A stretch of 39,970 nucleotides of DNA from an uncultured Ectothiorhodospiraceae bacterium (lineage in GTDB: Bacteria > Pseudomonadota > Gammaproteobacteria > UBA6429 > Thiohalophilaceae): assembly GCA_947260005.1 (NCBI GenBank), contig CAMYOL010000046.1, positions 1 to 39,970 on the forward strand, read 5' to 3'. The position numbers and the translations under genes are program-made. Shown piece by piece: positions 24,208-32,590 of this stretch. The number at the start of each line of letters is the position of its first letter. The first letter of the stretch is position 1. Below the pieces are notes generated by a model. It was not told where the DNA came from and ran no database searches. It was given only the letters and a program-made list of their open reading frames with translations.

Positions 24208-25842
24208 TTAAAAGTCCCTTAATAAAATTTTCTCAATATTTCTTTCAGCAAGCGCTGCGATAGTTAAGGCAGGATTTGCACAGCCAGTATGGCCCGGCAC
24301 CAGAGCACCATCCATTACATATAAACCCTGATAGTTTTGTACCATCCCAATATTATCCGTCGCCCGATCCAGAACAACACCACCTAATGGGTGCGCAGTG
24401 ATTCCTGCAAAAATTGGGTTTTGTGTTGCCCCAGAATGCATATGTGGTTGATTCATCTCACAGTGTCCCGATCTGACTTTATGGATATGCTCTCTACCAA
24501 GCCCCCACGCTGCTGCTATTTTTGCATAAGTTTCCGTACCGGCATCGGAGATCTGAGTAATTTCAGGATCGCTAGCTGGCCAGTTTAAGGAAACTTGATC
24601 AGTACTGGAATCATAAATGAAACGACCGTTCGCTGGCGGTGTAGACATTCCCACGGAAGGAATCAACCCATCTACTCCCTCGAAACGCCAGTCGGCATAA
24701 CATTCAACCGTCGTCGGGACAATAGGATTGTTATGATCTTCAATGGCTACCGGAACGGTGCCTCCCAAATGCGGTTTTATATTTTGTGGCAATCCCGTAA
24801 TCTGGCTAAAGAAATCTCCATTATTACCCCAATTATTACCGACTTCATAATTTAAAGCCGGAAGTTCATTTCGTCCTTTAGCCCGAACCAATAATTTAGA
24901 TGTCGCCATTGAACCGGCCGCAAGGAATAATTTGTTAACAACATATTTTCTTTGCACGATTGGATTTCCATTTTCATCTATCTCATCTGCCGTGACGACA
25001 TAGCGCCCATCCGGTCCTTCTTCAATCGCAGTGACATTTTGCTGGGTCTGAATATCAAGATAACCCGAATCTTCTGCATAACGCAGATAGTTTTTATCCA
25101 ACGACTTTTTGGCACCACTGTTATTTCCATACCAGAATTCTCCGGCAATTGCAGAAGCGACGCGTTCACCTTTTAATTCCTTCTTAACCACACGCCACGA
25201 GAGTCCCAACTCAACTAACTTACTTTCTAATCCGGCAAGTTCTCCAAGTCGTAACCAGTTTCTGGCCCCGGCGTATTCAGGTTGTGCGAGGATACGTTTA
25301 GGTATTGAACGTGGATTAATAATGGATCGTACCCGTGGGTAATAGATATCATCCATTTCTTCATAATTTAGACTATCAGTAAATGCTTGTTCAAATAATC
25401 GTTGTGTGGGTTGATATAACGCGGCGGCATATACTAATGATCCCCCTCCAACACCAGCACCGGCCAATGCTGCGATTCCATTACCAACAATCAATTCTAG
25501 TACACCTATATAACGATCTATAGCATTTGGCTCTCCAAGCAATGCAAAGTCACTTAACCAGGCAGATCGTCCATCGGGATTTTGCAGGCTCGAAAATGTA
25601 TTTTGTTCATGCGTAACAGGCCAACGTCGGCCTCGTTCTAACATGACGGTATCTATTCCCTGGTTGGCCAGCCGCAATGCCGTGACTGATCCTCCAAATC
25701 CGGAACCAATAATCATGTTATCAATTGGTTCGCTACTTGCGGCTAAAGCACTTAGAACCATAGGACTTCGCCCTAAAGCCAGTCCGCCTACCCCCAGCCC
25801 CATGGCTTTCATAAAAGAACGACGTGATATCTTTTTTTTCAT
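24208..25842 (-). CDS. Tat-exported GMC oxidoreductase, cholesterol-oxidase-like
   Basis: The 544-residue flavoprotein starts with a twin-arginine signal (SRRSFMK at 6-12, then a hydrophobic glycine-rich core), and the FAD dinucleotide site GSGFGG is at 46-51. The flavin/active-site AGAGVGGGSLV and a late MDGALVPG are like those of class I cholesterol oxidases. The residue block corresponding to the NPLGG of cholesterol oxidase is AHPLGG, with H484 in the place of that enzyme's asparagine. So it probably oxidises another alcohol, sterol-like or not. It is co-transcribed with the three neighbours (31 bases after the SHMT-like gene). The substrate must be available in the periplasm. Confidence 0.87.
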   Translation of the reverse strand: MKKKISRRSFMKAMGLGVGGLALGRSPMVLSALAASSEPIDNMIIGSGFGGSVTALRLANQGIDTVMLERGRRWPVTHEQNTFSSLQNPDGRSAWLSDFALLGEPNAIDRYIGVLELIVGNGIAALAGAGVGGGSLVYAAALYQPTQRLFEQAFTDSLNYEEMDDIYYPRVRSIINPRSIPKRILAQPEYAGARNWLRLGELAGLESKLVELGLSWRVVKKELKGERVASAIAGEFWYGNNSGAKKSLDKNYLRYAEDSGYLDIQTQQNVTAIEEGPDGRYVVTADEIDENGNPIVQRKYVVNKLFLAAGSMATSKLLVRAKGRNELPALNYEVGNNWGNNGDFFSQITGLPQNIKPHLGGTVPVAIEDHNNPIVPTTVECYADWRFEGVDGLIPSVGMSTPPANGRFIYDSSTDQVSLNWPASDPEITQISDAGTETYAKIAAAWGLGREHIHKVRSGHCEMNQPHMHSGATQNPIFAGITAHPLGGVVLDRATDNIGMVQNYQGLYVMDGALVPGHTGCANPALTIAALAERNIEKILLRDF

Positions 25843-25873
25843 AATTTTATTTCCTTATAAATTAATTGCCTTC

Positions 25874-27100
25874 CTATAAGACAACACGATTATATTTTTC
25901 TATTAAATAACGTATCTGCTCGTCAATATCAGGAAACTCATCTTCTTTATTAAGTAACAGATGTGAGAGAATCTCACCAAGATGCTTACATTGCTCTTTC
26001 TTAAAACCCAGACGGGTAATCTCACTGGTACCGATTCGAACAAACCCGTCAGTATTAATTCGGTAGTTCTGTAACTTGTTACGCATCTTGATACTTTGTT
26101 TAACTGGAAATTTTGTAATTACCTGATGGCAATAGGTCAGTTCAGAAAAGTTTGATGCATCTAAACCATGTACAGGCACACCTTGATCTCGAAACGTTTC
26201 GGCAATCGTACGGGCATTACTAACAACCTGGCTGGCATACTCTTGCCAATGCGTTTCCTCTAAAACTATACCGGTAGAAGCAATGCGAGCTAAATGCGGA
26301 TTACAGATTAAAGTCGGCCCATTTAAAGGGGCGAGATTGGAAAGCTGTTCAATTTGTTTATGTAGTGCTTCATTATTTGTTAGGATAATTCCGCCTTGTG
26401 GCCCAGGAAAAGTTTTGTGAGTTGAACCTAATAATATATCGGCACCCTCCGCTAAAGGATCCTGATACTGACCACCTGCAATTAGTCCAAGCGAGTGAGA
26501 ACCATCATAGGCAACAATTCCACCATAACTATGCACAATATCAGCCACTTCCTTAACCGGCATCGGATATGTAACAATGGATGAACCTAGCACAACCAAA
26601 GGCGGCTTGAATTTTTTAAGTAAATCCAATGTTTTTGGGAGATCGATTTGCCAACTCGATTCAGAAAAAGGTAACGGTAATGGTTTACGTTCAAACATTT
26701 CATAATTTAGCGGATAACCACCGCCAGGAAAAAAAGGTGGTACACGGCCAACATAATCATTACTTTTTGTTAATGCAAAAATGACCGCTAAGAGTGACAT
26801 ATTGCCAGAGATTGGCGATATGTTGGCATGCTTCGCATGGAAAACAGATTTTGCTAACTCATTAACAGTAAAAATAATTTCTTGAGCCGAATCTGTCCCA
26901 GCATAAAATGACGCCGCATATCTCGAATGAATATCAGAATTAAGTGGTGCTAACGCACGTTCCGACATACGATTTTCACTCACAATAAGATTCAAAGATT
27001 GTTGACGGCTGATTCGATGACGTTCAAGTAAATTTTCAATTGAACCAAACTGTTCACCACTTTGATATATTTCATGAAGATTTTCTGAAATCCCTAACAT
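25874..27100 (-). CDS. SHMT-like PLP enzyme, archaeal-type motif
   Basis: The 408-residue protein has serine hydroxymethyltransferase architecture. An early glutamate is in LIVSEN, AYDGSHSLGLIAGG holds the PLP aspartate D199 and the aromatic-stacking histidine H202, and the Schiff-base lysine K229 lies in GSTHKTFPGPQGG. Bacterial GlyA normally has TTTHKTLRGPRGG, while the FPGPQ form is, to my knowledge, typical of archaeal SHMT. It is shorter and diverges in the N-terminal folate region, so a serine/threonine aldolase or transaldolase activity on another substrate is likely. It is the first gene of the operon and is preceded by AAGGAG. Divergent from the AraC regulator. Confidence 0.82.
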   Translation of the reverse strand: MLGISENLHEIYQSGEQFGSIENLLERHRISRQQSLNLIVSENRMSERALAPLNSDIHSRYAASFYAGTDSAQEIIFTVNELAKSVFHAKHANISPISGNMSLLAVIFALTKSNDYVGRVPPFFPGGGYPLNYEMFERKPLPLPFSESSWQIDLPKTLDLLKKFKPPLVVLGSSIVTYPMPVKEVADIVHSYGGIVAYDGSHSLGLIAGGQYQDPLAEGADILLGSTHKTFPGPQGGIILTNNEALHKQIEQLSNLAPLNGPTLICNPHLARIASTGIVLEETHWQEYASQVVSNARTIAETFRDQGVPVHGLDASNFSELTYCHQVITKFPVKQSIKMRNKLQNYRINTDGFVRIGTSEITRLGFKKEQCKHLGEILSHLLLNKEDEFPDIDEQIRYLIEKYNRVVL

Positions 27101-27338
27101 TTACTGCTCCTTGAATTTATACAGGTTTACTAACTATTCATATTTCCTTATTAATGCTGTTGTAGTTTGATTTTTTGAGAACTGTCTCACATTTCTACAG
27201 CGCATCTAAATTTTCAGCTTACAATTTTCTTACAAGTTAAATTAACAATAATCATTTATTTTCGTTCTGGTAATTTGACACATAAGTCGTCACAACGATG
27301 AGGTAAAATTCTGATTATTAGTGATACAAAATGGACAT
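27101..27338. promoter_or_regulatory. divergent control region of the AraC gene and the five-gene operon
   Basis: AT-rich 238-base gap between divergent starts. It contains GAGA-ACTG-TCTC and repeated TTTG/TTAC words. No AraC half-sites or unique -35/-10 pair can be called with confidence. Confidence 0.45.
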
Positions 27339-28274
27339 ATGAAAATGAATGGATGCAAACCTATAACAGAATCTGTACGGCCAGTCAGATATCAACCTGC
27401 AACTGGATATTTGCTGGATCTTGAGATTATGCCGATGTCTACACTGCGAGCTCGCAAAGGAGATGATTTTTTAAATACGCGAGAAAGGATTGAGTTCCAT
27501 ATGATCGTTTTTATTACCGAAAACAAATGTACACATATGGTCGATCTAGAACAACTCGAATGCAAACCTGGATCAATATTAGTATTACATCCCGGTCAAA
27601 TTCATAGCTTTGATGTAAGTGTGAAATGGCAAGGCTGGTTAATATTATTCCGACCTGAATTTTTATTTCCTCAAGGTAAAGAATCTTTACTATCTAAGTT
27701 AAATATCGTCCATCAACTCGAAGAACTACCTACCCAACTACAACTTGAAAACATACAACAAAATTTACTTACTGACTGCATAACCAGGATGTGGCACGAC
27801 ACCATGCTGGATGCTAATTCCTCTGTACTTAATACTCTATTACAAAACCAACTACATGCATTGCTAAATCGTTTATATCTAATAAGTTCAGGATGCGATC
27901 GCAAACCTTCGATAATTCCAACGAATTTACATCGTTACAAACGTTTTCGCTACGCGGTAGAACATAATTTCCATCAATGGCATAAAGTTTCTGATTACAC
28001 AAACCTTTTAGGTTATTCTGAGAAAAGTCTTAGCCGCCTAACAAATGAGGTTTCTGGAGTTAGTGCTAAAACATTTTTATCCAAAAGAATTGCATTAGAG
28101 GCTAAACGCTATTTATCTAATACCGAATTATCAGTCACTAATATTGCAGATAAACTTGGGTTTGATGAGGTTACCAACTTTACAAAATTCTTTAAACGTG
28201 AGGCTGGTTGTTCACCCAGGAGCTTTCGTCGTTTCTATTTGTGCGAACGAAATGAGAATTTGTCTGGTACTTAA
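27339..28274 (+). CDS. AraC-family transcriptional regulator
   Basis: The protein has 311 residues from the ATG at 27339. The C-terminal ~95 residues form the AraC double HTH: the first helix pair is around YTNLLGYSEKSLSRL and the second around VTNIADKLGFDEVTNFTKFF, ending CSPRSFRRFY, which matches the family signature. The N-terminal part is a cupin-like sensor (CKPGSILVLHPGQIHSF). The gene is divergent from the five-gene operon, with about 240 bases between, so it very probably activates it in response to a small molecule. A GTG at 27321 is possible but neither start has a ribosome site. Inducer unknown. Confidence 0.9.
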   Translation: MKMNGCKPITESVRPVRYQPATGYLLDLEIMPMSTLRARKGDDFLNTRERIEFHMIVFITENKCTHMVDLEQLECKPGSILVLHPGQIHSFDVSVKWQGWLILFRPEFLFPQGKESLLSKLNIVHQLEELPTQLQLENIQQNLLTDCITRMWHDTMLDANSSVLNTLLQNQLHALLNRLYLISSGCDRKPSIIPTNLHRYKRFRYAVEHNFHQWHKVSDYTNLLGYSEKSLSRLTNEVSGVSAKTFLSKRIALEAKRYLSNTELSVTNIADKLGFDEVTNFTKFFKREAGCSPRSFRRFYLCERNENLSGT

Positions 28275-28480
28275 CCACTCAAACGAACAATACTAATCAA
28301 GTAAACCTTTTCTTCGTATCGATCTAAGATTTCAACTTCCAAATTCCAGTTAAAATACATTAGCAAGTTACTTTTTTATAGCTAATAATCTTAGAAACCT
28401 GCTTATAATGTTACATTAATAATGTATATCTGGCTCACGGTACAGGTTTACGACTACGAATATTATATGGAGAGTTAATA

Positions 28481-29038
28481 ATGGCCAAAGTGCATCCCAA
28501 CATCACGACTGAGTTAGCGAATTGGATTGGCGACCAGCCCATGTTCTTTATGGCCTCAGCTCCGCTCGCGGAGGACAGCCACATCAACCTGTCACCGCGT
28601 GGGCTGGACAGCTTTCGTATCCTGAACGAACATGAAACTATCATTCTTGACCTCACCGGCAGTGGCAATGAAACAGCCGCACATCTCGCTCAAAATGGCC
28701 GACTGACCATCATGTTTTGTGCCTTCTCGGGTGCGCCCCAAATATTACGTTTGTACGGGCAAGGACGAGTCATTCGTCCTGGAGATGAAAACTGGTCAGA
28801 ATTCCGTTCACATTTTGCGAATGAGCGACCAGGCGTCCGACAAATCTTTCATCAGCAAGTTAATCGGGTGCAAACCTCGTGTGGATTCGGCGTGCCGTTA
28901 ATGGAATTAGAATCGCAACGGGACCTTCTTACTAACTGGGCAAGCCGACGAGGTGAAGATGGCATCCAGGAATACCAACAAGACAAAAATGCCACCAGTA
29001 TTGACGGGCTACCGGCGCCAGGCTTGTCAGCAAAATAA
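28481..29038 (+). CDS. pyridoxamine 5'-phosphate oxidase-fold (FMN-binding) protein
   Basis: The 185-residue protein begins with the PNPOx-like strand-helix order (MAKVHPNITTELANWIGDQPMFF), continues with HINLSPRGLDSFRIL and MFCAFSGAPQILRLYGQGRVI, and has a C-terminal tail of mixed charge. This resembles the small flavin-binding protein group of the pyridoxamine 5'-phosphate oxidase superfamily. Members include flavin reductases and nitroreductase-like proteins and not all are oxidases. The start has GGAGAG six bases upstream. It is a single gene and no partner is obvious. Exact activity is unknown. Confidence 0.85.
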   Translation: MAKVHPNITTELANWIGDQPMFFMASAPLAEDSHINLSPRGLDSFRILNEHETIILDLTGSGNETAAHLAQNGRLTIMFCAFSGAPQILRLYGQGRVIRPGDENWSEFRSHFANERPGVRQIFHQQVNRVQTSCGFGVPLMELESQRDLLTNWASRRGEDGIQEYQQDKNATSIDGLPAPGLSAK

Positions 29039-29492
29039 TCTCGATCATGCATCAGCCCTTATGGCATAAGACTTACCATCGTTTTAGCCATACAAATAAA
29101 AAGATTGACATTTTAAAAAAATTTTAGAACTAAATATCAGGATCTCCTGATTTATACACAAGTAAAATTGATGGTATGGAAATACTTCGATTTTATTAAA
29201 AACAGACACGTTCACACATCAAAAATAGTGTAAACCATTGTTTTATATTAGTTTTAACGGGAGTTTAAAATTTAGACATTTTAACAAAAACGTAATATTG
29301 ACGCGCCAGACACGCCGATTACAACAATTGATCCACAAACTTATCCACAGCTTTTGTGGATAACCACATTCTTATTTGAGGTCAATCACTTAGCCCAAAT
29401 CAAAGAGAAAGGCCTTCACATAACTCTGATCGATTTGTTTAAAACGACATTTGCTGACCCGGACTTGCTTTCAGTTTGATAACCTAGGACCC
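29039..29492. promoter_or_regulatory. AT-rich region with clustered DnaA boxes upstream of priA
   Basis: 454 bases between genes. Three perfect TTATNCACA boxes lie at 29152-29160 (plus), 29341-29349 (plus) and 29355-29363 (minus, TGTGGATAA), and a one-mismatch box lies at 29329-29337. The last two perfect boxes form an inverted pair around GCTTT. The stretch from about 29080 to 29310 is AT-rich, including a long run of A/T near 29110. GATC occurs several times. This looks like a replication origin or DnaA-titrating/reactivating element, or a DnaA-controlled promoter for priA. Confidence 0.5.
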
Positions 29493-31703
29493 ATGTCGAA
29501 ACAGCCAGATCAACCCACTCAGTACCTGCAAATTGCCGTTCCCACACCACTACGACGCCTCTTTACTTACCAGGCAAACACACCAATAAGCCAGCAACAT
29601 ATCGGATGTCGGGTTTGGGTGCCTTTTGGACGACGAAAATTACTTGCCGTCATTGCAACGGATCCAAGTAGTCACAAACCTAATGGGGTTAAGCTAAAAA
29701 CCATTGAAAACCTGGTTGATGAACAGCCCCTCTGGCCTGATGAGTTGTGGGCCATGCTCAACTGGGCCGCTCAGTATTATCAGCATGCACTGGGAGATGT
29801 CTTAAGCACCGCCATGCCCGCCTTGCTACGACAGGGAAAGGCGGCTGAATATCCCAGTCAGCTCGTTTGGTCGCTTAGCTCAGAAGGTCAAAGCGTAAAT
29901 CTTGACGACCTTAACCGTGCGCCCCGTCAGCGCGCCATCATGCAAGCCCTACAGGAAACAGAATTAAATGATTCAGCACTTCGAGAACAATTTCCTGGCA
30001 GCAGCGAAGTCATTAAAAAACTGCTAGAGAAAAACTGGCTTAGCCGTCACGAGCAAAAAGGCCAGGCGGCGATACAACAAGGTGAAGGCGAAGCTGGGCC
30101 TGCCCTCAACGCAGAGCAAGCAGTGGCAGTAACGGCAGTGACCAAATCACCAGGCCACTACGCCACTTATTTATTAGAAGGAGTAACGGGCTCCGGAAAG
30201 ACCGAAGTCTACCTGCATTGTATTGAAGCCTGTGTCAGACGAGGCCAACAAGCCCTCATCCTAATACCTGAGATCGGCCTCACCCCGCAAATGATTCAGC
30301 GCTTCTCTAAACGACTCGATTGTCGGATGGGGGTATTACATTCCGGTCTGGGCGATAGCGAACGCTTACATACCTGGCTCGCTGCTCGTGCTGGCGAACT
30401 GGATGTTGTGCTCGGCACCCGCTCAGCCATTTTCACCGCCATGAAAAATATCGGCCTGATCATTGTCGATGAAGAACACGATGCCTCCTATAAACAACAG
30501 GACAGTTTTCGCTATTCAGCGAGAGATCTGGCCATCTGGCGAGCGTCACATAACCGGTGCCCAATCGTACTCGGATCGGCGACCCCTTCTCTTGAAAGCC
30601 TGAGTAATGCCGAGCAAGGTCGTTACCAGTTACTGACACTTAAACAACGTGCCGGAAATGCCAAACCCCCGCAGTTAAAACTGCTTGATATGCGCAGCCA
30701 GCCAATCGATGAAGGCCTGTCTCATCGCCTGCTGCAAGTCATGAAAACGCACCTGGATAAGAACCAGCAAGTCTTATTGTTTTTAAACCGCCGCGGGTTT
30801 TCACCAACCTTGATGTGCCATGATTGTGGCTGGATCGCTCACTGCCCAAGATGTGAAACCAATATGACTTACCATCACCGTGACAAACGATTGCGTTGTC
30901 ACCATTGTGGCAGCGAGCGCCGCGCCGAACTAACCTGTGGCGAATGCCAGAGTGAAAACCTGCTCAATATTGGTGCCGGAACAGAGCGTATCGAATCGGC
31001 CTTACAGCAACGCTTTAACGATGTCGAAGTAATTCGCATCGATCGTGATACTACCCGACGTAAAGGCAGCCTGGAAAATCTGCTGAAAAAAGTCCAGCAC
31101 GGTCAACGGCAAATCCTGATCGGTACGCAAATGCTGGCCAAGGGTCATCACTTTCCGAATGTCACTATGGTGGGAATCATCGACGCCGATCAGGGTCTGC
31201 ACAGCCCGGAGTTTCGTGCCCCGGAACGCATGGCCCAGTTAATCTTGCAGGTCGCGGGCCGAGCCGGTCGTGCCGAGCAACCGGGCGAGGTGTATATTCA
31301 AACTCACCACCCTGATCATCCCCAGGTGTTAACTTTGATTCAGTCCGGTTACCCGGAATTTGCCCGCCAACTACTTGCCGAGCGCAAAGAGGTCGGCCTG
31401 CCACCTTATACCGCCATGGCAATATTCCGCGCCGAAGCCGTTGATCGACAATCACCACAGGATTTTTTACAGCAGATCCGCCAATGCCTTGCCCCACTAG
31501 CCAATAATCAGATCCAGCTGTATGGGGCGATGCCGGCGCCAATGGAAAAACGGGCCGGGCGATTTCGCGCGCAACTCATTGTGCAGGCCTCCAACCGAGC
31601 CACATTGCAGGCATTTTTAGCCAGCGGGCTAAGCCAAATCGAAAATCTCAAAGCCAACAAGGTACGCTGGTCATTAGATGTCGACCCAATTGATACCTAC
31701 TAA
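29493..31703 (+). CDS. priA: primosomal protein N' (replication restart helicase)
   Basis: The protein has 736 residues from the ATG at 29493 (E. coli PriA is 732). It has an N-terminal 3'-end/DNA-binding region (YLQIAVPTPLRRLFTY), a DEXH helicase with Walker A GVTGSGKTE (230-238) and DEEHD, a zinc-binding insert with eight cysteines (CHDC..., CPRC..., CHHC..., CGEC), and helicase motifs such as GTQMLAKGHHFPNV and QVAGRAGRA. It reloads the replisome at stalled forks. The upstream start at 29451 adds 14 residues without homology to PriA ends, and AGGA lies before 29493. It lies directly downstream of the DnaA-box region. Confidence 0.96.
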   Translation: MSKQPDQPTQYLQIAVPTPLRRLFTYQANTPISQQHIGCRVWVPFGRRKLLAVIATDPSSHKPNGVKLKTIENLVDEQPLWPDELWAMLNWAAQYYQHALGDVLSTAMPALLRQGKAAEYPSQLVWSLSSEGQSVNLDDLNRAPRQRAIMQALQETELNDSALREQFPGSSEVIKKLLEKNWLSRHEQKGQAAIQQGEGEAGPALNAEQAVAVTAVTKSPGHYATYLLEGVTGSGKTEVYLHCIEACVRRGQQALILIPEIGLTPQMIQRFSKRLDCRMGVLHSGLGDSERLHTWLAARAGELDVVLGTRSAIFTAMKNIGLIIVDEEHDASYKQQDSFRYSARDLAIWRASHNRCPIVLGSATPSLESLSNAEQGRYQLLTLKQRAGNAKPPQLKLLDMRSQPIDEGLSHRLLQVMKTHLDKNQQVLLFLNRRGFSPTLMCHDCGWIAHCPRCETNMTYHHRDKRLRCHHCGSERRAELTCGECQSENLLNIGAGTERIESALQQRFNDVEVIRIDRDTTRRKGSLENLLKKVQHGQRQILIGTQMLAKGHHFPNVTMVGIIDADQGLHSPEFRAPERMAQLILQVAGRAGRAEQPGEVYIQTHHPDHPQVLTLIQSGYPEFARQLLAERKEVGLPPYTAMAIFRAEAVDRQSPQDFLQQIRQCLAPLANNQIQLYGAMPAPMEKRAGRFRAQLIVQASNRATLQAFLASGLSQIENLKANKVRWSLDVDPIDTY

Positions 31704-31733
31704 TAAAAGAAATAAAACGTCGTACAGTCACTA

Positions 31734-31844
31734 CCGTCATCCCTGTCATCCCCCATCTTCCAATTAGCGAAGGGGATCCAGATCTTAATGAAAAATATGG
31801 ATACCCGTTAAGAACATGCGGAAAAAGTACCCCGCGGCTAAGAC
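31734..31844. repeat. degenerate dispersed palindromic repeat, copy 4
   Basis: It begins CCGTCAT and ends GTACCCCGCGGCTAAGAC, with GGGGATCCAGAT and ATGGATACCCG in the middle. This is the same scheme as copies 2 and 3 but with many substitutions. It sits between priA and efpL. Confidence 0.6.
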
Positions 31845-31909
31845 GTGTTATTCTTATGCACAAAATAAGCAATATACGCAATCGCAGAAAGTAACCGGAA
31901 TAGAAACAA

Positions 31910-32473
31910 ATGAAAGCAAACGAAATCAAAAAAGGCATGGTGTTCCAGTACGATGGAAAAAGTATCCTCGTTAAACATCTACAAGTTCAGTCACCCTCTT
32001 CTCGAAGTGGCAGTACCCTTTATAAAGTACGTGGTCAGGATCTCGTGTCCCAACAAAAATTCGAGCGCCGCTTCAAAGGCGACGAATCGATCGAAGCCGT
32101 CGACATGGTACGACGATCCGTACAAATGTTGTTTCGCGACGGTGATGGCTGTACGTTCATGGACACCGAATCGTATGAACAATACACCCTTGCTGATGAA
32201 GCGTTGGAAGATGAACTGGATTTCCTGTTTGACGGCATGGAAGGCATCAATGCACTGATAGCCGATGAAGTTGTGCTGGCGATTGAGCTGCCAATCACGG
32301 TTGCACTGGAAATCACTGAATGTGCCCCGGGCATGAAATCCGCCTCGTCTTCAGCCCGCACCAAGCCAGCCACCCTCAGTACCGGGCTGGTCGTACAAGT
32401 ACCTGAATACCTGACACCGGGTGAAGTGATCAAAGTAAACAGCGAAACACGTGAGTTTATATCCCGCGCTTAA
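31910..32473 (+). CDS. efpL: elongation factor P-like protein EfpL
   Basis: The 187-residue protein has the three-domain EF-P fold and the diagnostic words of the YeiP/EfpL group: NEIKKGMV at the start, the loop SPSSRSG (28-34) with R32 at the tip where EF-P carries its modified lysine, YKVRGQDLVSQQKFERRFKGD, and the C-terminal RTKPATLSTGLVVQVPEYL. EfpL eases ribosome stalling at certain proline-containing motifs. The loop arginine and the C-terminal words separate it from true EF-P. It lies between priA and argS. Confidence 0.93.
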   Translation: MKANEIKKGMVFQYDGKSILVKHLQVQSPSSRSGSTLYKVRGQDLVSQQKFERRFKGDESIEAVDMVRRSVQMLFRDGDGCTFMDTESYEQYTLADEALEDELDFLFDGMEGINALIADEVVLAIELPITVALEITECAPGMKSASSSARTKPATLSTGLVVQVPEYLTPGEVIKVNSETREFISRA

Positions 32474-32540
32474 AAACAGCATCGATTTAAGACGGAAGTA
32501 CTCGAATAACTATCGCTTAGCACAATATATCCCTTTTGAT

Positions 32541-32563
32541 TCGGGCTTTTTATTTTTGCCCGA
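32541..32563. terminator. possible terminator hairpin before argS
   Basis: A 6-bp stem TCGGGC/GCCCGA around a T-rich 11-base loop. The T-run is in the loop rather than after the stem, so termination is doubtful. Confidence 0.3.
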
Positions 32564-32590
32564 CCAGCCTTTACGCTACACTAGCCCGTT

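Noticed and set aside
32541-32563. Strong terminator between efpL and argS
   Set aside because: T-run is in the loop and not after the stem; kept only at low confidence.
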